Assembly: GCF_013373865.1 (NCBI RefSeq)
Contig: NC_050476.1
Coordinates: 2,402,501 to 2,466,500, forward strand
Length of the DNA: 64,000 nucleotides
Direction of reading: 5' to 3'
Source of the DNA: Monomorium pharaonis
Lineage: Eukaryota > Arthropoda > Insecta > Hymenoptera > Formicidae
Shown: piece by piece, positions 35,313-47,388 of the stretch
Layout: each line of letters opens with the position of its first letter
How positions within the stretch are numbered: position 1 is the first letter of the stretch
The notes under the pieces: model-generated
Told to the model about the DNA's origin: nothing
Seen by the model: the letters and a program-made list of their open reading frames with translations, nothing else
Databases searched by the model: none
Made by a program: the position numbers and the translations under genes

Positions 35313-38300
35313 GTGAGTTGACAAATTGCTTTTTATTTTAACTTTACTTGAGTGATAATAAATCTGTGATATTTGCGTATGTATCAGACGTGTACAATAT
35401 AAGATGAATATAAATATATGTATATGCATAAAGAGAAACATTGTAATTTAAACAGAAAACCTTATAGATATATTGCTTTTAATTGCTTTACAATCGAATA
35501 AAACAGTAGAAATTAATATCACTTGAATTGTGGAACAGTAACAAACGCGTTTATAGATTGTAAAAATTCTACGTGATTCTAGGCTAACTTTAAATGCTTT
35601 TAATTTGGAAATTACTTGCGACTTCAACATTATACAAGTTTCATATGTAATTATATAATTTTCTAAATATTCTAATATTACATGATAGAGTAAGGATAAA
35701 ATTCTTTGTTAACTGTAGAGTGCTACTCATATTTTTCTGATATTAATACTACTCTGGGTAAAAATTCACCCACATAATTAAGAATTTTTTTACAATTTTA
35801 AGAATAAAAAATGTTTCCCCATTTTATTGCAAGATGTTAGAATAACTGAACATGATACCATTTTGATAAAAATTTTACTAAATATTATTTTAGACTATTA
35901 AAATTTTAATAACATAAACTTTATTAAACTTGAATTAGCACCTGGATAAAAATTCATCCGTGGTGACATTATGAGGTTAATAAATTTGCACTTTCTTTAA
36001 AAAAATTTTTTCTTAAAATTTATGGATATTTATTTTTCGACCTAGGCAAACTCCACCGCAGCCAAAATTTTTACATACATTTTTCGATTCCAAAAAATAA
36101 ATCATAGGGAGAATCGCCGTTGTTGTAGGCAAAGAGATTCGGTTGATATAAATCGCAGTTATTCCGATGAATAGTTTCCGCGAGCTCGCGAAACGCGCAT
36201 TCCCAATGTTTTCGGTCGTGCATTCTACAGTTTCCGCGATCGATGAGGGTATCGCTGCCGCATCCCGCTGTTGTTCCGCGAATAAATCCTTCTCGCGAGT
36301 TACAATGCAAAGGTAATATGAAACTCATTATCTAGGAAACTCGAAACTCGTGAATTAAAAGCTATTTTGCAGAGTAATTTGATACGATTCATTGTCGATT
36401 ACGGGCAATTAACTGAGGGCGAAGAAAGACACGCGGATCAGGACATCTGTATTCATAATGCGTAATTAAGATATTTATTATGCAAAATGCTATCATGCAA
36501 CGATAAACATGGAATTAAAAAATCTATATTGCAGTGAGAATTACGCGGAAGCCACAGCGTGCTCGTATTTTAAATGAATATTTGAATAGACTTTACGTGA
36601 ATCTCGCGTTTTTCATTTCGACGTTTGTAGATGGAGGATCGTATTCGACTTGGCGTATCCCGCGATGAAAAATTTTGCAGGCAGCACATGTTGCTGGTAC
36701 GATGCGTTTAATAGCCTTCATTATGATCGGTGCGATGATGAAGAGGGGAATAAAAAAACTGATGTTTTTCGCGGCCGATAGATAATCAATTTGTTCGTTC
36801 GCGTTTCTGCTTAGTTCCTGTAGCTCGTGCGTTTCGCTCGGGATACCTTAGAAAAATATTCCCCGAATATCGTGAAAACATCGTTTATTGATAATTATAC
36901 GAAATTCTGTTATAACAACGGCGAGAATAATTGGTATCTTAATTTCATTTTAATATACTTAGCACACAATTCTACTATTATAAAATTTCTTATACAGTAA
37001 AAAGACTTACATTTAATTTTAATTTTAATTATAATTGTCTTGGTTCGTATTTAATGTGTAGTCAAAATGTTTTTTTATTTTCGATGCAGCTGTTTTAATT
37101 GCGAAATGAGAGCCCTTCTCCCCGTTAGTTAGTCTTGTTTGTTTACTTGGCATGCATCTATTTACTTTTGTTTATATTGCCGATAGTTGTCTTCCCCGTT
37201 ACTTTACCAATTTACCCTGTATATTCGCGCTTTTGTGTACTATCCCCAGGAATGTTGTTAAAGACGTTGTCATCGTGTAAAGTTTCCCCTGAAATGCTCC
37301 AAGTTGCGAGTTAATATTTTTTTAAGTGCATAACGACAGTCGGACGATAAATATTTATCGCTCCGTTTCATTAGCGTAAAATTAAAAAGTTACGCGGACC
37401 GACGCGGAAATTGGCTTTGCATGGAAGCGATTGCGGTAACAATTTCTTATCAGACTAATAATTACTAATTCCGTAAAATCTTTTTTGTCTAATGCAACTA
37501 CTAATTGAAACTCTAATATTATGCAACGTTCGAGGGATTTATGAAATTAGCTTTATAAAACTGTGAAATTTATAAACGTTCGAGTTTTGCAATCGATATC
37601 TAATAATAGCCTCGTTTATATGGCTGATAGTTAAATGACTACAATAATTAAACCGGCAATAATTAACCAATAATTAAAATTAAAATTGATAAGCCGGTTA
37701 AATTACTATGTTTGCGTGTATGCGCTAAAAGCGACGGCAAAGCGATCGATCGCGCCCGACCTAGCGCGCGCGCGGGGCCCAGTCAGTTGGCCTTTCCAAA
37801 CGCGCGCAATCGCCGATCGTCGCTCGCAATGGAAACTCAATTTTTAACGCCGCCGGCAAAATCCGATCGTCCGCGTCGGACGTATTAATTTCGCGGCGCG
37901 ATATACGCTCGTATAGGTAAATCACGTTTAATCGAAATACGAAGGGCCGTGACTTCGGTCGGGTTCGTGACGCTCGTGCCGCCAGCTCGAGTGTATATTT
38001 GCACGGCCGCGATATCGCTACGCGACCTCTCGACAGTTTTAAGCCCGGATTTCCAGCGATAAGTAATAACGAGGACCGCGTTTGCTCGAAGATTATTGAG
38101 TTATGAGACCGCCGGACGAGTGTCGAATCCGAGAGCGAAGCTTTAGGGATCGTTGTTTCTGCATGTCGCATCGTCGAAAGCGATTCGAGATCCGGAAATG
38201 AACGTGTCACGAGCAATTCTACATTCTTTTCGTTATCGGGAGGAGGGAACGGGATACGCGAGGAAGGATAAGGAAAGGAACAAGTTAAAATGCTAATGCA

Positions 38301-41300
38301 ATAACAATTAAATAGCGGACGTAACTGTACGCGTTAACAACGAGAAAATTGGAATGGCCGACGCTGCAACGTGAAAATTATCTGCCGTGGAAAACACGAT
38401 GAAAATGGCATTATTTCTCTATAGCCACAATCTGCGACATAGTTTTTTGTCCGTGTGCTTTATATTAGCTGCGCATTATAACTTCGAACGCGATAAAAAC
38501 CGAATTTTGATCCCACGTAATACGGAATTAGCGAAGCGATGAATTTTTTAAATATCTTTGTAGGGCAAATATTTTTTGGTTTCGATCAGTATTGCAAAAT
38601 TTTATATATGAAGATTATCTCATATTTTATATTATTAATAATCGAAATATAATACGGTAATACCGTATTTTAGATTAATAAAGACTTATTAATGTTTTTG
38701 CAAAATGGCTGTCTGAAATATTTACACGTAATCAATTGCATTATTCGTTGACATATTTAGTAAACAAATATTTAAAAAGTCTATGTATAATCACAACTAT
38801 GTCGATCTAGTCTGTCACATCAGACGGTCGTAAAAATAAAATGCATTTGGAAATAACCCGCAGCAATAACCGAGTTCGCGTAGATTCTCCGTAAGCTTAA
38901 TCTCGAGCTTAATTTCGTTTCCGGTATGGAACGATCGTATCTTAAGACGTCTTGTGTCTCCCCCATTGAAGACGTATAGCCATCGCGTAGCGCCATTAAT
39001 TTAATATTTCAAAGGAGCGATATCATTCCGTTAAAAGTAATCGCTTCAATTTCTTAAAGTGCTTGAAATCTAAGAAATATTGGACTCAACCCACTTCCCG
39101 AGCCGTTTTCGAAGAAAGTAGTTCCGCCACTATTTTCCGGAAATGAGACACACACACGACATTCTTTTAGTGTCCAATGATGAATTGAAAGCATTACATG
39201 TGTGGCGTTTTGGGGAAGTAATGGCCACTCTTTCCGTCTAAATTCATCACGTTTAATAACAATTAATCTTTGAATTAAAATATATAAATTGCGGAACAGC
39301 TAATTTCCGCGAATCTCACTACCGTCACCCGAGTAATCAACTTGCAATTCTCGTAATTAAGCCGCGCCTGCCAAATATGCCCGCGGATTCACGCCAGCTC
39401 TCGTCTCGCGTGACGCGCGAAATATGCGCTTGCCGAATTTCGCGTGATGTCGACTCTCTTCGTGCTTTCCCCGTGGGAGACGTAATGTGTTTTTCTTGGA
39501 TCGTCTTAGAGCGACGGGGCGAGGTGTATTCTTCGCGACACGCGCGATCGACGTAGCCGAGGCGAGCGGAGTGCGGCGATGGTATCGCGATACAACAACA
39601 ACAACGGCGGCGGCTTCTTTCTCGGCCGGCCAAATCTCCTCTCGTGTAGAAGACACTCGGTGCAAGGATGCGCCGAGTTACGGCACGATGTGGTAACCCC
39701 ACGTCACGACCTCGTGCCAAGAATTGAGTCACCACGTCGGGCGCCTGTCTCTCCCCCTTGCTCCCCTTCCTCTTTCCTCGCCTCGTGTGTCTCTTTTGTT
39801 CATCGCATACGTGTATTTTCGAAGCCCGTCATCTTTCAACTTAGATGTATACGTTACTAATTAGTGAGTTTCACTTCTCTTGAGAACCATTTATCATTTA
39901 TTAATAAGGTGTACCTTTGTTTTTATTTAGATTAATGATTTTTGTCATTTATGTACATTATCGCCATTAATAGAATATTAAATTGAATAGACTAGACAAT
40001 ACATGGTCGTGATAGTCGCTTAAATTAAATTAACGCAAGTTGAAAGACAGAGAATAAATGAAAGAACAAAATTAATTCCTTGAGATTGGAGGCCGCCAAG
40101 TCCCAAGTCATTCTATTGATAGAACGTATATTGTATGTCAATACACGACTACAAAGTATTAAAAAACGTTGCTTCGGACCACGGCGTTTATTAAATGAAA
40201 CAATGGGAATGTTTATAAGGGCCATTCCCTTTCAAAGTTACGAAAATGATCGGTGCATAATGCCCGCCTCGTTGTGTCACGAATTATCGCATCTTGCCTC
40301 CCCCCCCCCTCTCTCTCTCTCGCTTGCTTTCTCTCTATGATCCACGTCGAAAGTCGTGCTTGTAGGCGACACGCGACTAAGATTCATGGGGTCGGCGTCG
40401 AAAGCACGAGCTTACGTCTGGTTTGTGCCGAGTCGCGACTACTCGCCGAGCGGGAATCCGGTCGGCGCGGCTGACGTGGACAAACGAGCCCTCGTTACAA
40501 TAAAGTTACGGGTAAAGGGAGGGGGGGGGGGACGTAAGACGCCAACGACATTGAGGACGAAAACGTGAAAAACGAGAACTCATTCTTCCGGGCTCGCGGA
40601 ATTTGCTCGGACTCGTCAGAAACGCGCCGGGGGCGATGTTCGTTTCGCATTAAATTTACTGTTCGCGTACACGGCGGAGCTGCCCCCGCGGCAGCGTATA
40701 CGAGGCAATTAAGTCGCGGGTATGCTTTTGAAAATGATACTTCGCCGCGCGATCGATATTATGCACTACGCGAATTCGCGTTTGTTTGTCGAAAAGCTCG
40801 TCACTGTTCTTGTGCTTTTGTAAAAAAAATTATTGAGTACCCTTTCTTTCTCCCGCGTTATTAACATTAATTATGCTTTCAAGCAGCCGCGTAGCATTCG
40901 CGTTGTTTTCTCATGGAACTCGAGAATTTGCGGAACATCCGAGCGTCACCGCCTTCGCATGATCCCAGGGTCGAGGCTGGCCGCTAAATTACGTCGCGCG
41001 ATTCTTTTTTTTTTTCGTCTCGTGACGGCTTTTAAAGTTGCGCAAATTTTTAACCGCATTTACGTCGCGAGCGGCAAATTACAGTGCAATTATAAAGGTA
41101 TTTAAAGTGCATGAATCACCTTCCCGAACGTTTCGCACGCTCTCGATTAACGACTTTACATTTAACGTGCGTCTCTTAAGTATTCCTTAGTGTTGCACTT
41201 TGTGCAGTACAGTCGGGATTTCTAATAAAAAATAATTTGTCTTTGTTCTTTTCATGAGCGCATGTACATTCTTTTCTTAATGCGCAAGCATCGCGAATGC

Positions 41301-44300
41301 TGATTGACGTCTGTTTGAGCGTCAAGTGACCGCTGCAAATGTATTCATTCCCGTTTGTATAATAGATGGACATTTTAAAGAAACTGAGATTTTTAGTTCT
41401 CATGCGGATACAAATCTTCATTTGCGTAAGTCGTCTTGTGTATTTATCGATAGTTCATTGCTGTCTATCCCTTTTCTTAGCTAAATAATAATACGTTTAC
41501 GATAGATTACGAAATCGATCAAATTAACATGCTGTTATAAAATAGATTTTAAGATTTTTTAAATAGTGTAGGATAATATTCTTCTATTCAAAGATCTGAA
41601 GGTTTGACACAAATGCAATTTACATACGCAATTTCTTTGACGACTAAAAAACAAACAATCAAAACCATAAAATTTATTTTACTTTTATTATTAATAAAAT
41701 AATCAGGCTTCGTACAAAGGCGAGAAATCCTATGTTTAAAGAAAGCTCTGAGCAAAGAAAAGCATAAGGGAGGAGAAAGAACCACCTCGAGTCGTGGGGC
41801 GTGAAAAGAGCACGATGAGAAAAAGGGATTTTCCTCTTTCTCGAGGCTATTCTAAACAGAGAGACCACCGAGGACAGCGGAAACGCTGTCGTGGGTACAG
41901 AAGGGAGACGCCTAGACCCGTCGATTGAATATTTTTACATGTATGAGATTTTTATTCTCGCGATGCGATTGGCCGAATCGCGTTTTATCTCGCTCTACAT
42001 CCCCGCGTCTCGCCCTCTCGCGTAAAGCAAGGGTGAAAAAATTCTAGATCCTTTGACTGTAAAAGAAGGATGCGCCACTTGGTTCCGGAAAGAAATGCTC
42101 GACGATTTACACTTTGCTCCGCAAAAGAGGACGATCGTTGAGGATATTTTTTTCATATTATCGAATCCCGCGCGACTTGCACTTGATTGTTGTTGTTTAC
42201 ATCAGTTGCATTCAATTTTGTGTAACATGCAATTATTAAACATGAAATCATAAAGATATCAATGACGTAACGATACAAAGGATTCTTTTGCAGAGATATT
42301 TCAGAGAAATGCGACTTAGGAATGTCTGTTTTACAGACTTCTTTCTGTTCTTAAATAATTTCTCAGAGTTCAAGTACACGTCTTATTGTTCTCATCGCTA
42401 TCTTGCGCGCAACATCGCGTAGTGAGACGCTTTGCTCGATAAAAGCACGACAAATATAATATCCAGCAATCCGCACGCGTGTCGTGTGTTCTCTAGTATT
42501 CTCTATTTACGGTGACATTTGACGTTAAGCGTTTTATAAGTTCGCGATTGCGGAAAACGGGAGGCATCGTGTTCCACTTCCTCCTAGAAACGTATCCTTC
42601 AGGCGCAGGTCATAGTACGCGTAACCTCGGTCTCCGTTTTCGCTCGTTTTTCCTCCCTCGGGTACCTCTTTCCTGCCTCCCGCCTCTCCCGCACCCCCGA
42701 GAATCTCGTCGCGCCCCGCGCTCTACCGCCTCGCCACTCGTTGCGAGGATTATTGAATTTCCTGTCATTTCCAGAAGAAATACGCTCTATTTACTTTGGC
42801 GGGGTATGAGGGTAGTTTTATTCGGTGCGGATGTGTGAGAGAAATAAGAAATACACGAAGGAGAGCCGCAACGAATCAACGGCGGCGGTCTTTCCATCTC
42901 GACACCGCGGCAATTCAATGGGCTTGGCGTATTGGTGTCGGCGATGATAACGCTCGCGGAATTGCGAAAACCGCGTCAGATAAGAAGTCGAACGGCATTT
43001 CCCCGCTGGAGATACCAATCTTCAAGTTTCGCGCGAGACGAATATTATTTTTCATAATTAATGAAACCTGGGGAGACAGTGATGCTACTTTTTCGGACCC
43101 GAGGAACGAAAATAATAATTTTTCTTTACGAAAGAAGTTTAGACGTGCAAACCGCAAAGCGTGCCAACATTAGTCGTTTCAGTTTTCCGAGATATCGATA
43201 CAGTTGCCGAAACGTCCCGCCTCATACATGTAACCGACTCCCACGACGGACGTTTCTCAAAAAGCCGAGATATCGCGGCACATAATGGCGCTTTACGTCC
43301 AAAGTTTACGCTCTCCTCTCTTTCTCCTGCTCTTTCTCCTCCGCCTTCTTCCCCGGGACGTGATTGCAATATTCCTCATGGGTGTCGGACGCGGTAGGGA
43401 ACGATCTGGCACACTCGCGTATATGACAAGAAAGGGTCAGGAAGAGGGCGCGAGAGGGTCCTCCTTCCCTTTCTCCGTCTTGCCGCTGTCACTGAGCACG
43501 AAATTCGTCCTTTGCCCTCCCCCTCTCGTCCGTCACCTTCCGCATATTCCGACCGGAAGTGGGAAGCACGAATCCCTCCGCCGCGATTCGGAGCACGTAC
43601 GAGGAATTTATTCGCGCGGAGGCAGGTCGCGTATGTCGCCCATGCTCATCTCCGTCCGAATTTCCGGGTCCTCTCCCTTTCGAGTTTTGCCGGTTTTGAC
43701 GCGATATGCGGCCTCTCTCTCTTTCTCTCTTTCTCTTCTTGCTGACTTGTCCGTCGACTTTTGCTTCCCAGTCTCTATACTTTATCATCGAACTTCGATG
43801 AAACTTGCCTTAACTCTCTTCCTTTTTCTGCTTCTCCTTGCCGATCGATCGATGGATATTTAAACGCACCAGCTTATCGAAATACCGCGCCTTCCTTGGG
43901 GCATCTGAAAACCGTTAACTCTCTTCAGAAGGACGAGACATCGTTAATATCTTTCCTATAATCCAGCGATTTTGCCCATTATATTGAATGAATTGTCCTC
44001 TTTCGTACGTTTACCGAAGACAGCTTTTTAGCATTTAAGTCGTTGACGAATATTTGTATTATAAATGATGATCCTTTTTAGAAATGACTCAAATGTGATT
44101 GAAACGAGATTTTAGAGATATAAAAATAAAGGCGCAAAATAGATGTCATAAATTATCGTTTAAAATAAACTTGATACGTTTAAGGATTTTCAAAAATTAT
44201 TATGTATTTCAGAAAACGAGATTTGCACGTATATTACTTTTTTATTGAAAAGATAGAAAAGAAAGGATTTTTTTTCTACACGATTCCGGAAAATTGGTAC

Positions 44301-46839
44301 AAACTTTGCATTTCTATTTCGCATTTCTGTTTTATATGCAATCGATACTTTCCCCACCACTAGCCGGTACAGTATGTCGCCCTTCGCTAGGTACGACATT
44401 AATCGATAGGTATCTCATAGTTACACGACATATCTCTATCCGACGCGGAAAATTACGGCACGGCGGACGTTTTACTACAATACCGAATAACGCGAATGAT
44501 TTATCAGCGGCGCGCACACATATCGGGAAGTTATTGCCGGGCACATTCGTAAATGTATGCTAATGGCCGTCGTCGAAACGCCTATGATTTTTCGGTTTGC
44601 TACGTGCGTGGCGTTGCCTATATTTCAGCTCGACGCGTTATATTTTACATGCACGATGTTCTTTTTTTTTTCGTGCTTGTTTTCCGAATGAGATTCGATG
44701 TTACGCTCGGGGGCGAGGACGGAGTCAGATCTATCGAGAGAAGACACGGGATCGATGTTTCAATTTGCACGGAACAGAACAAACAAGCGCTCGATCACGA
44801 TTTTTTAAGTACCGCAGGGAATTTGGCTCTTGGCCGCGTCTCTTAAAGTTGGGAAGATGCCCGACGTGCCACGCGATTTTCATAAATTTATGAAATACAA
44901 TCGTGGAAAGCGTGACTAACGATATTTACGGTTATTACCGATATTATCAAATTTATTTGTTTTTGGTATTGAATTTGTTTGGCATTGATATTTGCTAAAT
45001 TTACAAATAACGAGATTTAATATATAATTCTATATGTATATATATATCATGAATTCTAAAAATAATTTCATACTTTACAATATAAAGTTTCTTTTTTTCG
45101 ATTATAAAATGCTTATAAAAATGCTCGTTATTTCGTCGTTAAATTAATCATCTTCAATTAATTTTTTCGAACGAGACGGAGTAGTAATTAAAGTATTCTG
45201 TTGCAACGGAGATCGTTTACGTAACTACTGAAAAGTTCTCGAGATATTACGAAACGTTATTAACGATGACGAGAGATATCGAGATCTGAAATCGAAAATC
45301 AAAGTATTTTCGTTCGCTCGACAAGTCTTTTATTTTGACGATAGAACCGACGGAGAAACGGGTGCTTGCCGCCAAATCGTGCGAAAAGATAAAGTCATAG
45401 CTTTCTTCAGTAACGAGCAGGATTACTTTTTTTCTCGTAGTTTTGCCTCTGAGAAGCAGTTAACAACTCGCCGTTTTCACTGTATTTTGCCTGCTATTTA
45501 CGTTGAATAAATTCTAAAGTGCAAAGAGACAATGTGAGTCATTAGCGAAACATGCTTTATCTCTCGTTATTCGATCCAATACAGTTATCTGTTTCTAATT
45601 ATTATTGCACCATATTCTGTTGTGTTGTTCAAATATATTATTCACAAGATATATTAAAATTGATCGAGTGTGGTGGATAGTTGTATTCAACTTTATGATA
45701 TATCTTTTTATAGAAGTAGTATTCTGTCGAAAATGTCGAGGAAACCTCACAGAAGTCAGTTCTCTGTATAGACGTATACTTGTAAGGGCATTTACGCCAT
45801 ACGTTGCATTATACAGAGACTGATATACCAAGATATCTCTCTGCTTCGGCGAACAGCTGGTGTAACCATTTCACGCGCCTCGTTCTTCTCGCCGTATGCC
45901 AGAATAGCGTATAACTTCGTAGTTTCTTCGAGAAAAGATGAAGTAGCGTATACACGCGGTTCTCGTAGCCCTCATATGTCCTTCAGTGCCACGTGTCTCG
46001 CTTAACTTTATGGCTCATGACACATGCATGCGGATAATCTGTACCGCTTTCAAATTCGCAACACTTGGAAACGTATAATTCACATTTATTTGGCAAATGA
46101 AAAAGGGAGGGAGTTAATGTTTATCCCATTATTTCCGATATTTTACGCTTTGACATTTACCGCTGTAATTAGATCTTTGTTCGATTATTATTGTTGTGTA
46201 AAAGGAATGATTTACGTAGGTAAAATGTCATCCGATAATTTTACACAAAATCTATCTGTGATATGAATTATATTACTATTTTATTATTTCTCTGGAAAGC
46301 AAAGGTCAAAGGCTAATATTTCATTTAACATTTCTCTCTGAGCACCGTTTGCTGGCCGCCTCGCGTTGCTGATTGAGAACTGTAAACGTACGACGTGAAT
46401 TTTTGATGTATGGTAGACGAGAAGAGGAAACAGGTTGAAACAACCTGGGAAGTCTCGCAAACGTTAATGTGCGCCTTTACACGCCGCTTAACGTGAATCA
46501 GCAGTTCTCACTTCATGATTGCGCGTTTAGTTTTGTTCACGTACGCGAATTATCGGCGACGCCGTTTAGAAATTTTCCAGCTGGTGTCGAGCGAAAGATG
46601 CATCATCAAAAATGTTTTCTTAAATAAAGCATCAGAGAGAAATGAGAGAACTTTGTAATAAAAATAAAAACATAATAATTCGAAAGTTAGAACTAAAGTC
46701 GTTGCTAATTTAGATAATTTAAAAAAGATAATACTTCTTTTTTATCAAAGATAAAGATGGAAATAATTTATACATTTTTTTCCTTTAATAATACATAAAA
46801 TAAGATTAAGATAAAGTCATTTTTTATTTAGATAATTTT
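35313..46839. other. Non-coding stretch, probable long intron or intergenic DNA
   Basis: No convincing exon follows the 45-bp exon in this interval. CpG-rich blocks (37740-38220, 39360-39760, 40350-40760, 42520-43860, 44340-44880) hold overlapping frames, the longest (192 codons, 43285-43863) being CT-rich low-complexity sequence. AT-rich blocks such as 35640-36050, 36890-37080, 38560-38720, 41480-41700 and 44960-45170 are featureless. A pair of short dyads at 35.8-35.9 kb is listed separately. Confidence 0.5.
35756..35959. repeat. Two near-identical 16-bp dyads 188 bp apart
   Basis: GGGTAAAAATTCACCC (35756-35771) and GGATAAAAATTCATCC (35944-35959) are imperfect palindromes and differ from each other by compensating changes that keep the outer pairs complementary. 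They could be ends of a small AT-rich element or binding-site dyads. No target duplication was found. Confidence 0.4.
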
Positions 46840-47388
46840 ATGACCATAGCAAACACTGATCGTATCACGTATTGCATTATTACCATTATCAAACATAGTG
46901 ATGTTACGTTGAAAGGTCATTTATCAACAGTATTCAATCAATCTCCACTGATCGTCTCATCGCGTGTCTCGTGGCGCGTAATAGAAATACATTTTGGAAT
47001 CGATACGGCAACGAGACATATCTCGCGTCCCGCAATACCTTTAGCGCAATACCTCCGCTCACGTTACAGAGTTCTCGATGAAAATCGCGTGAACAAAACT
47101 TTGTTCACGCAACCTGGAGTCTCGCCGTCGGGACTTTCTTACGGGCTCCTTCGCGGTAATAGTTTCGCGCAACTAATTTCCAGCGTGTTTCCGCGCGCGC
47201 CATTACGACACCTTATTTATGCGTGTACGTCCATGGTGTGCGGTATCTATCTTCCCATCGTACAGCATCTTCTCGCGCTCGTCTTGTTCCTTCTGGTTTC
47301 TTCGCTCGCGGAACATCGATCGTCATGCGGCTATGTAGGCGCTTTAGAAACGTCGAACATTACATTAGCGTGTTCTGCCTTTGCGTGA
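46840..47388 (+). CDS. Hypothetical ORF, 182 codons, with a possible secreted C-terminal peptide
   Basis: This is the longest frame in the window that starts at ATG, is not low-complexity and begins in AT-rich sequence. The N-terminal half reads MTIANTDRITYCIITIIKHS and has no motif I recognise. A second in-frame ATG at 47233 starts MVCGIYLPIVQH followed by the hydrophobic run LLALVLFLLVSSLA and then EHRSSCGYVG. This resembles a signal peptide with a short mature part containing two cysteines and an N-glycosylation site (NIT). The TGA stop at 47386 overlaps TTTGC|GTGAGT, so 47233-47384 could instead be a signal-peptide first exon ending in phase 2. No poly(A) signal is close downstream. Chance occurrence is quite possible. 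Confidence 0.18.
   Translation: MTIANTDRITYCIITIIKHSDVTLKGHLSTVFNQSPLIVSSRVSWRVIEIHFGIDTATRHISRPAIPLAQYLRSRYRVLDENRVNKTLFTQPGVSPSGLSYGLLRGNSFAQLISSVFPRAPLRHLIYACTSMVCGIYLPIVQHLLALVLFLLVSSLAEHRSSCGYVGALETSNITLACSAFA

Noticed and set aside
43285..43863. 192-codon + strand ORF with several hydrophobic runs
   Set aside because: The hydrophobic Leu/Ser/Phe runs come from CT-rich simple sequence, and other frames across it are open as well, so composition explains the length.
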